Assembly (NCBI RefSeq): GCF_021129175.1
Contig: NZ_JAJOHV010000015.1
Span: 1-39,495, forward strand
Length of the DNA: 39,495 bases
Direction of reading: 5' to 3'
Source of the DNA: Chromobacterium piscinae
GTDB taxonomy: Bacteria; Pseudomonadota; Gammaproteobacteria; Burkholderiales; Chromobacteriaceae
The position numbers and the translations under genes are program-made. Below, one piece after another: positions 31,821 through 39,495 of the stretch (within the stretch, counting starts at the first letter, position 1; every line of letters starts with the position of its first letter). Under the pieces are notes generated by a model. The model had not been told where the DNA came from, did no database searches, and saw only the letters and a program-made list of their open reading frames with translations.

Positions 31821-33734
31821 ATGGGCGACGCGATGAAAAACCTTTCCTTGATCCAGCGGTTGTGGCTGTTGCTGCTGTTGTTGGTGTTCACGTCGTTGTC
31901 GGGCGCGCTGCTGGCCAATCTGTACAACGCGCGCAGTTATTTGGAACAGCAGCTGACTGGCCAAAATGCCAATGCAGCCAACTCGCTGGCGTTGATGATC
32001 ACCCAGAACAAGGCGGACAAGGCGATGGCCGAAACCTTGATTAACGCGACTTTCGACCAGGGATATTTTCATCACATCCGCTGGCAGGGAGCCGACGGCA
32101 AGGTTGTGGTCGACCGCGTCAACCAGGCGGTTTTCCCGGCGGCGCCGGACTGGTTCCGGGCCTTGCTGCCGCTGTCCCCGCAGCCGGGCAACGCGCTGGT
32201 CACCGCCGGCTGGCTGCAGGCCGGAGAGGTACGCGTAGAGGCCGCGCTGGGCTACGCCTACGAGTCGTTGTGGATGGGCGCGCTGCAGACCATGTTGTGG
32301 CTTTTGGGAGCGGGTTTGCTGGCCGGCTTGCTGGGTTCCATCGACATCTTCAAGCTGCGGCGCGATTTGCAGCGGGTGGTCACCCAGGCGCGGGCGATCA
32401 GCGAGCGTCGTTTCCAGCGCATGACCGAGCCCAAGGTGCCGGAACTGGCGCGGATGGTGGGGGCGATGAACCACATGGTGGAGAGGCTGCAGTCCCATCT
32501 GGGCGAGCAGTCGGAAGAGGTGGAGCAATTGCGGCGCGAGCGCCATACCGATCCGGTGACCGGCCTGCCCAACCGCGAGGCGCTGGAGCAGGCGGTGTCC
32601 AGCACGCTGGCCGAGGAGGAGGATGTCCGCGGCTGCCTGCTGCTGCTGAGGCTGGCCGGGCTGGCTGAGCTGAACCAGCGGTTGGGAGGCGAGCGCGCCG
32701 ACGCCTTGCTGGTCCGCCTGGCGGCGGATCTGGAGGATCTGGCTTCGCGGCGCAAGGGCTGGATGGCGGCCCGGCTGCGCGGCGCCGATTTCGCCGTGTT
32801 CTGCCCGGAGCTGGAGATCGACGGCGGCCGGCAACTGGCGGAGACGCTATGCGAGCAGCTGGCTTTGTACCGGCAGATGGGTTTGAGCGACCGGGACGGC
32901 ATCGGCCACATCGGCGTGTGCGGCATCGTCGAGGGCGATGGCTTGGCCAGCCTGCTGGCGCGAGCCAGCCAGGCGCTGGCCGAGGCCGAGGCTGCGGGCG
33001 ACAACCAGTGGCGGGTCGATGATGGCGGCGGCCCGGAAGTGGGCAGCGAATGGGATTGGCGCGAACTGATCGAAGCCAGCTGCCGCGAGCATAATCTTCG
33101 GCTGCGCTGGTTCCCGGTGCGGGATGCCGCGCGCGGCATCCTGTGGCAGGAGGGCATGCTGTTCCGGCCCGCGATGGGCGGCTTGCCGGCGATCAACGCG
33201 ATGCGGCTGGTGTCGCATAGCCTGCGCCTGGGCCTGAGCCACCTAGCCGACCTGGAGGCGCTGAGGCTGGCCTTGGCCGACGCGCCGGGATCCGCGCTGG
33301 CGGTGAACCTGTCGCCGGCCTCGCTGGCGGCCAAAGGCTTCCAGTGGCAGGCGATGGAAATGCTGGGCGGCAGCCGGGCGACGGTATCCTTCGAATTCGA
33401 CGAGGCGGGGCTGGACGAGCATTGGGATGCCTTCCTGGCTTTCGGCGAGGCGGTGAAGGGCGTCGGCCACCGGCTGGCGGTGGAGATCCGCGGCCATAGG
33501 CTGGAGCTGGTCGCCCGGCTGAACCAGGCTGGCATCGACTATCTGGTGCTGGATGGCGCGTTGACGCGCGGCATCCACCAAGACGAGGGCCGGCAGGTGC
33601 TGGTCAAGGGCGTGCAGCGGATGACGTCGCTGATGGGCGCCAGGCTGATCGCCAAGGGAGTGGTCAGCGAAGCCGACGCGAAACGGCTGCTGGAACTGCG
33701 CGTCGACGGCCTGACCGGTCCCGCCGTGGCGTGA
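31821..33734 (+). CDS. lapD: LapD-type c-di-GMP receptor (inside-out signalling to LapG)
   Basis: A 637-residue inner-membrane receptor with two transmembrane helices (about 11-33 and 153-175) bounding a LapD/MoxY-type periplasmic domain. That domain keeps the GWLQAG loop (Trp131), which is expected to grip LapG. Then come a HAMP segment, a coiled coil with DPVTGLPNR (244-252), a degenerate GGDEF domain (RGADF at 320-324) and a degenerate EAL domain (QEGML at 443-447, TGPAV near the end). With both catalytic motifs lost it should bind, not make or cleave, c-di-GMP. Bound c-di-GMP lets the periplasmic domain sequester LapG. The ATG at 31821 is one base after the lapG stop; an ATG at 31833 is a good alternative start. 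Confidence 0.93.
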   Translation: MGDAMKNLSLIQRLWLLLLLLVFTSLSGALLANLYNARSYLEQQLTGQNANAANSLALMITQNKADKAMAETLINATFDQGYFHHIRWQGADGKVVVDRVNQAVFPAAPDWFRALLPLSPQPGNALVTAGWLQAGEVRVEAALGYAYESLWMGALQTMLWLLGAGLLAGLLGSIDIFKLRRDLQRVVTQARAISERRFQRMTEPKVPELARMVGAMNHMVERLQSHLGEQSEEVEQLRRERHTDPVTGLPNREALEQAVSSTLAEEEDVRGCLLLLRLAGLAELNQRLGGERADALLVRLAADLEDLASRRKGWMAARLRGADFAVFCPELEIDGGRQLAETLCEQLALYRQMGLSDRDGIGHIGVCGIVEGDGLASLLARASQALAEAEAAGDNQWRVDDGGGPEVGSEWDWRELIEASCREHNLRLRWFPVRDAARGILWQEGMLFRPAMGGLPAINAMRLVSHSLRLGLSHLADLEALRLALADAPGSALAVNLSPASLAAKGFQWQAMEMLGGSRATVSFEFDEAGLDEHWDAFLAFGEAVKGVGHRLAVEIRGHRLELVARLNQAGIDYLVLDGALTRGIHQDEGRQVLVKGVQRMTSLMGARLIAKGVVSEADAKRLLELRVDGLTGPAVA

Positions 33735-33956
33735 CGCCGTTTTTCCGGCTGGGGTGACACGAAGCGTTCGCCGCCGTTCCGCGGCGGACAGCCGCCGCCA
33801 GCCGGGTCGCTTTCATGCCGGAAATCCCCGCCGGCGCGACATTCCCGTTTCTTTCCCCCTTCTTTCATTTCATCGCTTAGCAGCAAGGGGACGCCAGCGC
33901 CGCGCTGCGCCGACGCGGACATGGATGGCTTTTTTCCGCCATGCCGCGGTGGACGC

Positions 33957-33985
33957 AAAAAAGCCCCCCGCTCGGGCGGGGGGCT
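33957..33985 (-). terminator. Intrinsic terminator of the adhesin gene
   Basis: On the minus strand, a 10-bp GC-rich stem (AGCCCCCCGC / GCGGGGGGCT, 4-nt loop) is followed by a T6 run. It lies 21 nt after the adhesin stop at 34007. The remaining gap to lapD (33735-33956) also has GGCTTTTTT at 33927, which can pair with AAAAAAGCC at 33957; I see no gene there. Confidence 0.9.
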
Positions 33986-34006
33986 GCCGACATCGGGCTG
34001 CGCGCC

Positions 34007-37000
34007 TCAATCGGTATGCAGCTGGCCGTGGTTCAGCAGGTTTTTCAGCACCTGCGCGTCGCTGAGCGTCGCGCCTTGGGTCAGATCGACGTTTTGCAGC
34101 ACGATCTGCTGGGTGACCGGCGTGCCCTGGCCCTGGTGATGGACGTCTATCACCGTGTTGGCGCCTTCCTTGTGGAAGTTCAGGTAACCCTCCAGGCTGG
34201 CCGCGTTGTGGCTTTCGCCCTGCAGCAGGTCCTTCAGGTCGAGCACGTCTTTCTCGCCATGCTGGCCGAAGTCGGTGATCACGTCCCGCGCCGGCTTGGC
34301 CGCGGTGCCTTGATCGCCCAGCGACCACTTGAAGGTGTCGACGCCGGCGCCGCCGGTCAGGATGTCGTTGCCGGCGCCGCCGCGGATCAGCTCGCTGGCG
34401 TCGGTGCCCGTCAGCCGGTTGTCGCCGGCATCGCCCTGGAGCAGGCGCTGGTTCGGGTCCAGCGTCGACAGGTCGATGTGCAGCCTGGCGTTGGACAGGT
34501 CGCCGTCGGCATCCCGCACCGTGTAGGTGAAGGTGTCGGTTTGGCCGTTGCCCAACAGCTTGCTATCGCCGGTGAAGGTGTAGTTGTAGCTGCCGTCCGC
34601 GTGCATCAGCAGGTCGCCGAACTGGCCGTGCAGGATGGCCTCCACGCCGCCGTTGCCGGCCTGGCCGCCGCTGGCGCAAGCCACCACCTTCAGGCTGCCG
34701 TCGGCGCCGGCGGCGTCGTTCTGCAGCACGTCGCCGCCGGTGGCCGGATGGTGGAAGTCGCTGCCCTCGACGATGCGCGCCATGATGCCGAAGGTGGAGT
34801 TGGCGTTTTCGGCAGTGTGGATTTCGTTGCCGATATGACCCTTGCCATCGTCGAATCCCAGGATCTGCAGGATGTACTGCCGGCCGTTGTACTCGAAGGT
34901 CTGGCTGGCGTTGTCGATGGTGACGATGTCCTTGCTGGCTTCGTAGTCGCGGCTGTTCGGCGTCTCCTGATGGTTCAGGTGGACGAGGAACTGCTGCGGC
35001 TGGACGCCCAGCATGAACGACAGGCCCAGCGTGGCATTGCTGATGCCGGAGTTGCCGCTGATCTCGTAGTTCAGGTGGGTGAGGTCGCCCAGCTTGAAGG
35101 TTTGGTTCAGCGGCAGCGTGTTGTTCAACAGGGTGTCGTTGTCGCGGAAGCTGTAGCCAGACTGCTGGCCGTAGGTATCGCCCCAGCGCAGCTGGTTCTG
35201 GCCGTTGTCGTTGCCGCCCTGGTTGAAGGTGCTGACGCGGTGGCCGCCGTCCCAGTCCACCCAGTCGCCGACGATGCCGTTGCTGCTGATCTTCAGATCG
35301 CCGCTGAGCACTGCCAGGCTGGCGCGGTCGTCGGCCGCCAGCGGCGCGTCATTGACGATGGCCACGTTGAGCTTGTCGCTGGCGCTGCTGCCGTCGCGGT
35401 CGCGCACTTCCACGTTGAGGCTGTCGATGAAGCGCTCGCCCGCGTTGGCGCCGGCGTGGCCCAGCGTGTACTGGTAGCCGAGCTTGCCGCTGGCGGCGTC
35501 GAAGGAGGTGACCTTCAGCGCGCCGTAGGCGGTGCTGAGCGTATTGCCGGTGAGCCTGCCGTCGGCGCCGACCACTTCCACGCCGCCGATGCGGATGCTG
35601 GCCACGCCGTCCGGCGCGTTCACCACGAAGCTGCCCTGCTGGGTCAGCTGGGCGGCGTCCGGCGCGGTACCAGCGGCCAGATGGCTTTCCAGCACGATGG
35701 CGTCGCTGCCGCCATCCAGCGCGTGCAGTCCGGACAGGGTGACTGGATGGTCTACCGCCTGGATGGAAACGCTCAGGTTCTGGCTGCTGCTGGCCTGGCT
35801 GTGGTTGGACTGCTCGGTGGCCGTGGCGGTGACGGTCAGGTTCAGCTGGCCATGGTAGCCGGCCGGACCCTTCAATTGCAGGCTGTCCAGGCTCCAGTTG
35901 CTGACATCCAGCCGGCCGGAGCCGTCCACCATCGCCTGGTGGCCGGACGCGTCTTTCAGCACCGCGCCGCTGGGCAGGCCGGACAGGGAGACGTTCAGCG
36001 TTTCCGAGCCGTCGCGGTCGACCAGCGAGGCGCTGATGCTGCTCAGCTTGATGAAGCTGCCTTCATAGCCGGCGTTGTCCATCGCCTTGAAGTTGAGGTT
36101 GTCCAGAATGGCGCCGTAGGAGTCGCCATCCTTGGCCTCGAACATCAGCCGGTATTTGCCGTCCTCGCCGATCGGCAGCGCAACCTGCTGGTCGCGCAGC
36201 CAGCCGGTGCTGGTCGGATGGAAGTCGTACAGCACGGTGGCCTTGCCGGTGGGCTGGCCGAAGGCGTCGAGCGCGATCAGCTTCACCTGCAGCTGCGAAC
36301 TGGCGACCCAGCCGGGACGCGCGGCGATGTCGAAGCCCAATTGGTAGAAGCGGCCGGCTTCGCACTGGATGTCGGTGTACAGCGTGCGGTCGCCGGGGCC
36401 GTTCTCGATCTCCAGCACCTTGTTGGTCGAGCTGCCGCCGGTGTAGGTGCGTTCGGTGCCCACTTCGATCAGGCCGCGGCCGTTGTCGGTGTTCCACACG
36501 CCTATGGTGTTGGCGCCGCCGATCTTGTTGACCGCCACGTCTTGCCGCCATTCGCGGCCGTTCAGATTGACGTCCTCGAAGTTGAGCGAGGCCAGCGACG
36601 AGTAGCCGCCCAGCGACAGCTGCGGCGCGTCGGCCACGGCTTCGACGTGGATGGCGGCCTTGGCCGGGCTGGCGTCCACCGCGCCCTGGTTGTCCTTGGC
36701 CGCGTAACCGAAGCCGGTGTCGCCGCTCCAGTGGCCCGCCGGCTTGAAGTAGACGGCGCCGCCCACGGTGTCGCCGGCCTTGACGACCTGGGTGCCAGCG
36801 GCGTCGCTGTACAGCGTGCCGTTGGTCGGCAGGTCCTTGATCACAAAGCCGGAGACGCTGCCGTCGCCGTCCTTGCCGGACAGCGCGACGCTGATCAGTG
36901 GCTGGTCTTCCTGGCCGGACGCGGACACATCGAAGGTTTCCGGCGCCATATTGGCCGCGTTGGAGCCGGCATGGCCGGTCGCGGTGTCGCCGTTGCCGGT

Positions 37001-39495
37001 TTCACGTGAAACAGCGTCGACGCCGATGGACAGCGCGCCCTTGACGTTGCCGGGCACTTCCAGCTGCAGGCCGGACAGTTTCACGTCCAGCGCCTTGGCG
37101 TCCCAGTGGCCGGCTTGGGCTATGGTCAGCGAGCCGTCCTTGCCTATGGTGCCGATCAGGTTGTGCTGGCTGTCGAACAGCTGCGAGCCGGCGTACTTGG
37201 CGTCCAGGCGGACGACGATGCTGTCCAGCACTTCGCTGCCGTCGCGGTCCACCAGCGAGGCGCTGATGTCGATCGGATAGCGGGTGAGGTCCGGCCCTTC
37301 CTTGGCCCAGTCCTTGCCGTTCCAGTAGTAGGTGCCGTCCTTGAACTGCAGTCGTTCGATGTCGTACAGGCTGTCGTGCCCCTCACCGGCGTACGGGTTG
37401 GCCGCGGTCACTTGCTTGTCGGTCACTTCGAAGAACACGCTGCCGCCGGCGCCGATGACCGGGCGGGTGACGGTGTAGTCCTTGAAGTTGCCGGCATAGA
37501 CCGCGGTGTCGACGCCGTCGCCGCCGTACAGGCTGTCGTCGCCCTTGCCGCCGATCAGGATGTCGTTGCCCTTGCCGGCGTACAGCGTGTCGTTGACTTC
37601 GTTCGGCTTGCCGCTCAGCTGGCCCAGGTTGCCGTCGTCGCCGATCAGCACGTTGTCGGCCTTGCTGGTGTCCAGGTAGATGGCGTCGTTGCCGCCCATG
37701 CCGCGCACGGCGAAGCCGGTGTCGGTCTTGCCGCGCAGGTCGGCGTAGGCGTTGTTGCCGTCATCCAGCGTGATGGCGTTCTTGCCGTATTCGGCCGCGG
37801 TTTTTTCCCACGATTCGAAGTTGCGGCCGCCGACATACGGGCTGCCCGGCTGGTAGCTGCCCTGGCCGATCTGCACGCCGACCACCGGCGCGTCGGCGAC
37901 CGGGGTCATGGTCAGCGTCAGCGTCGAGCTGCTGCCGGTGTTGGTGGTGTAGCCGATCTGCGGCAGCTCGCCGGCGTAGTGCGCGGCCGGGGCGAAGCTG
38001 TAGCTGCCGTCGGCGTTGACGTGCAGCAGGCCCTTGCCGTCCAGCGCCACGTCCACGCCCTGTTTGCCCAGCTGGTAGGTCTGGCCCGCCACGGTGACGC
38101 TTTGCACGCTGAGCTTGCTGTCCACATCGTAATCGTTGGCCAGCAGTCCGTGGGCGGCGTCGACCGCCAGCGGCTTGTCTTCGACGACGTTGCCGCTGTC
38201 CGGCTTCAGCACCGACGGATCGTCCACCGGCGTGATGCCGACGTGGATGGTGATGGTGTCGGTGGCGCCGGCCTTGTCGGTGACCGTCACCTTGAAGCTG
38301 TCGCTGCCGTTGTAGTCCTGGTTCGGGGTGTAGGTCCAGCTGCCGTCCTTGCCCAGCACCACGGTGCCGTGCTGCGGGTTGCCGCTGGCGGCGTAGCTCA
38401 GCTGGTCGTTGGCGTCCACGTCCTGCGCGTGCAACTGGCCGCTGACCGGGGTGTCCTCGGCGGTGGTGACCTGGATGCCGCCGTCCTTGGCGAAGCCGTG
38501 CGTCTGGTCGCCGACGAAGACCGGCGCGTCGTTGGCGCCGTGGACGTCGACGCTGATCTTGTGCTCGGTGCCGTCCTTGGCGTAGACGGTGAACTCCTCG
38601 GTGCGCGTTTCGCCCTGGCCCAGGTGCTGAACCTTGTCGTTGTCGACCTTGTACTGCCAGTGGCCGTCCTTGTCTATCGTCAGCGTGCCGTAATTGCCGG
38701 CATGGCTGTCGACGCGGCCGGTGTCGAACGCCGCGCGTCCCTTGTCCGGGGTGGCGATGTCGAGCTTGCCGTTATGCGTCAGCGCGCCATCGGCGCCGAC
38801 GGCGAGGTCCTCGGTGACGGCGCCGGTGCTTTCGCCGCTGATCTTGGCGAAATTGTCGGTGCCGTAGACGGTGATGTTGACGTTGTGCGAGGTGCCGTCC
38901 AGCGATTGGACTGGGAAGGTGTAGTTGATCTTGTCCTGGCTGGTCAGCTCCTGGGCCGTGTCGTTCAGGGTGAACGTCCACTGGCCGGTGGCGCTGTCGA
39001 AATGGAAGGTGCCGTATTTCACCAGCACGTCGGCTTGCGGGCGGAAGCCAGCCTCGCCGGCATCGACATCCCTGACCAGCAGGGTGCCGGTGGCCGACGG
39101 GAAGGTGCCTTCCACCAGGGTAGCGCCGTCGGTGCCGCCGAACACGGCCGGATCGTTGACGCCTTTGATGGTCACGGTGATGTCATGCGAGGTGCCGTCC
39201 TTGGAGTAGACGGTGAACACCTCGGTGCGGGTGACGTCCTGGCCGAGGTATTGGACCTTGGCGTCGTCGACGCTGTAATGCCAGTTGCCGCTGGCGTCGA
39301 TGGTCAGCTTGCCGAGGTTGGTCGTCTTGTTGTCGACACGGCTGGTATCGAACACCGATTGACCCTGATCGACATCGGACACGTTCAGCTTGCCGCTGTA
39401 ATCCAGGGTATTGGTCGAGGAGACGTTCTGATCCTCGGTCACGCTGCCGGTGTCGTTGCCGGAGAAGGTAGCGACGTCGTTGGTGCCCAGCACCT
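34007..39495 (-). CDS. Giant LapA-like RTX adhesin, C-terminal part (N-terminus beyond the right edge)
   Basis: The last ~1829 residues of a secreted biofilm adhesin. From the edge inward there are three VCBS-type repeats (39495 to ~38520, each ending in an NDxxVF or DNFAKI joint), then two cadherin-like repeats (to ~37870). An internal RTX block (GKGNDILIGGKGDDSLYGG, ~37490-37590) follows, then T1SS-143-like SASLVDRDGSE units (~37250 and ~36030) around a cadherin-like repeat and a galactose-binding-like module (~36060-36600). A choice-of-anchor-like domain (~34770-35335), another VCBS-like unit, a terminal RTX block (GGAGNDILTGGAGVDTF, ~34320-34440) and the C-terminal secretion signal end the protein. 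Ca2+ binds the RTX turns outside the cell. The LapG-cleaved retention module should be in the missing N-terminus. Confidence 0.93.
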   Translation of the reverse strand, partial: VLGTNDVATFSGNDTGSVTEDQNVSSTNTLDYSGKLNVSDVDQGQSVFDTSRVDNKTTNLGKLTIDASGNWHYSVDDAKVQYLGQDVTRTEVFTVYSKDGTSHDITVTIKGVNDPAVFGGTDGATLVEGTFPSATGTLLVRDVDAGEAGFRPQADVLVKYGTFHFDSATGQWTFTLNDTAQELTSQDKINYTFPVQSLDGTSHNVNITVYGTDNFAKISGESTGAVTEDLAVGADGALTHNGKLDIATPDKGRAAFDTGRVDSHAGNYGTLTIDKDGHWQYKVDNDKVQHLGQGETRTEEFTVYAKDGTEHKISVDVHGANDAPVFVGDQTHGFAKDGGIQVTTAEDTPVSGQLHAQDVDANDQLSYAASGNPQHGTVVLGKDGSWTYTPNQDYNGSDSFKVTVTDKAGATDTITIHVGITPVDDPSVLKPDSGNVVEDKPLAVDAAHGLLANDYDVDSKLSVQSVTVAGQTYQLGKQGVDVALDGKGLLHVNADGSYSFAPAAHYAGELPQIGYTTNTGSSSTLTLTMTPVADAPVVGVQIGQGSYQPGSPYVGGRNFESWEKTAAEYGKNAITLDDGNNAYADLRGKTDTGFAVRGMGGNDAIYLDTSKADNVLIGDDGNLGQLSGKPNEVNDTLYAGKGNDILIGGKGDDSLYGGDGVDTAVYAGNFKDYTVTRPVIGAGGSVFFEVTDKQVTAANPYAGEGHDSLYDIERLQFKDGTYYWNGKDWAKEGPDLTRYPIDISASLVDRDGSEVLDSIVVRLDAKYAGSQLFDSQHNLIGTIGKDGSLTIAQAGHWDAKALDVKLSGLQLEVPGNVKGALSIGVDAVSRETGNGDTATGHAGSNAANMAPETFDVSASGQEDQPLISVALSGKDGDGSVSGFVIKDLPTNGTLYSDAAGTQVVKAGDTVGGAVYFKPAGHWSGDTGFGYAAKDNQGAVDASPAKAAIHVEAVADAPQLSLGGYSSLASLNFEDVNLNGREWRQDVAVNKIGGANTIGVWNTDNGRGLIEVGTERTYTGGSSTNKVLEIENGPGDRTLYTDIQCEAGRFYQLGFDIAARPGWVASSQLQVKLIALDAFGQPTGKATVLYDFHPTSTGWLRDQQVALPIGEDGKYRLMFEAKDGDSYGAILDNLNFKAMDNAGYEGSFIKLSSISASLVDRDGSETLNVSLSGLPSGAVLKDASGHQAMVDGSGRLDVSNWSLDSLQLKGPAGYHGQLNLTVTATATEQSNHSQASSSQNLSVSIQAVDHPVTLSGLHALDGGSDAIVLESHLAAGTAPDAAQLTQQGSFVVNAPDGVASIRIGGVEVVGADGRLTGNTLSTAYGALKVTSFDAASGKLGYQYTLGHAGANAGERFIDSLNVEVRDRDGSSASDKLNVAIVNDAPLAADDRASLAVLSGDLKISSNGIVGDWVDWDGGHRVSTFNQGGNDNGQNQLRWGDTYGQQSGYSFRDNDTLLNNTLPLNQTFKLGDLTHLNYEISGNSGISNATLGLSFMLGVQPQQFLVHLNHQETPNSRDYEASKDIVTIDNASQTFEYNGRQYILQILGFDDGKGHIGNEIHTAENANSTFGIMARIVEGSDFHHPATGGDVLQNDAAGADGSLKVVACASGGQAGNGGVEAILHGQFGDLLMHADGSYNYTFTGDSKLLGNGQTDTFTYTVRDADGDLSNARLHIDLSTLDPNQRLLQGDAGDNRLTGTDASELIRGGAGNDILTGGAGVDTFKWSLGDQGTAAKPARDVITDFGQHGEKDVLDLKDLLQGESHNAASLEGYLNFHKEGANTVIDVHHQGQGTPVTQQIVLQNVDLTQGATLSDAQVLKNLLNHGQLHTD
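36999..37012. other. parS site inside the adhesin coding sequence
   Basis: GTTTCACGTGAAAC is a perfect palindrome and the textbook parS core. It is read in frame on the minus strand as Val-Ser-Arg-Glu-Thr, between two adhesin domains. Confidence 0.85.
38520..39495 (-). repeat. Tandem VCBS-type repeats in the adhesin
   Basis: Two of the repeats are still close at DNA level. The stretch about 38570-38633 (V-P-S-L-A/E-Y-style region encoding TEEFTVYAKDGTEHKI) parallels about 39194-39258 (TEVFTVYSKDGTSHDI) with only scattered changes. The period is about 310 bp, with a more diverged unit between. Such repeats let the adhesin vary in length by recombination. Confidence 0.75.

Noticed and set aside
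33941-37009. A 1022-codon plus-strand frame under the adhesin
   Set aside because: Shadow of the repetitive adhesin; Val/Gly/Ala-rich with no start signal and no family features.
1-39495. CRISPR arrays, tRNA or rRNA genes, prophage or integrase genes
   Set aside because: No regularly spaced short repeats, no cloverleaf or rRNA-like stretch, and no integrase, transposase or phage structural protein was seen in any frame.

Overview
The window is GC-rich chromosomal DNA. Its gene families (fused indolepyruvate:ferredoxin oxidoreductase, DUF3141 protein, Fur-type control, an LPS-type envelope with a Lap adhesin system) point to a betaproteobacterium. A Chromobacterium-like member of the Neisseriales is my inference and was not tested. 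Four parS-type 14-mers (GTTYCACGTGRAAC) lie at 5301, 13997, 20955 and 36999. Chromosomal parS sites usually cluster near the replication origin, so this segment is probably origin-proximal. I see no rRNA, tRNA, CRISPR array or complete insertion sequence.

Positions 1-16900 are a mosaic of short housekeeping and accessory units. They include a glycine-zipper protein cut by the left edge, an alkaline-phosphatase-superfamily phosphodiesterase, an AraC-type regulator, a DUF6506 protein and a broken Nudix gene. A compact four-gene run follows (3021-4771: ABM monooxygenase, NTF2-like protein, two P-loop kinase-like proteins), then a YkgJ cysteine-cluster protein and a YdcZ-like transporter. A leftward block holds small envelope proteins, and a 112-bp MITE-like palindrome sits exactly at the stop codon of one of them. 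Next come a DUF3141 alpha/beta hydrolase (Cys nucleophile), VF530-like and DUF4337 proteins, a beta-class GST, CpdB, a MazG-like pyrophosphohydrolase, a sirtuin, and a divergent SDR/LysR pair.

Positions 16900-25100 hold an unusual lipoprotein that fuses Lcl/DUF1566-type modules to a di-haem MauG/cytochrome c peroxidase domain. It sits behind a clear promoter with an overlapping Fur box. Upstream of it are a small lipoprotein, the 1161-residue indolepyruvate:ferredoxin oxidoreductase (its promoter carries a dyad operator), and RarD.

Positions 25100-39495 form a complete Lap-type biofilm locus. It contains the type I secretion ABC exporter (LapB), adaptor (LapC), an outer-membrane TolC-like channel, a LuxR-type regulator with a degenerate receiver, the periplasmic protease LapG, its c-di-GMP-responsive inhibitor LapD, and the C-terminal ~1830 residues of a giant RTX adhesin running off the right edge. 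In the known system, LapD bound to c-di-GMP sequesters LapG, so the adhesin stays uncleaved and anchored at the cell surface; when c-di-GMP falls, LapG cuts the adhesin's N-terminal retention module and releases the cell. All parts of that circuit are here except the adhesin's N-terminus, which lies outside the window.
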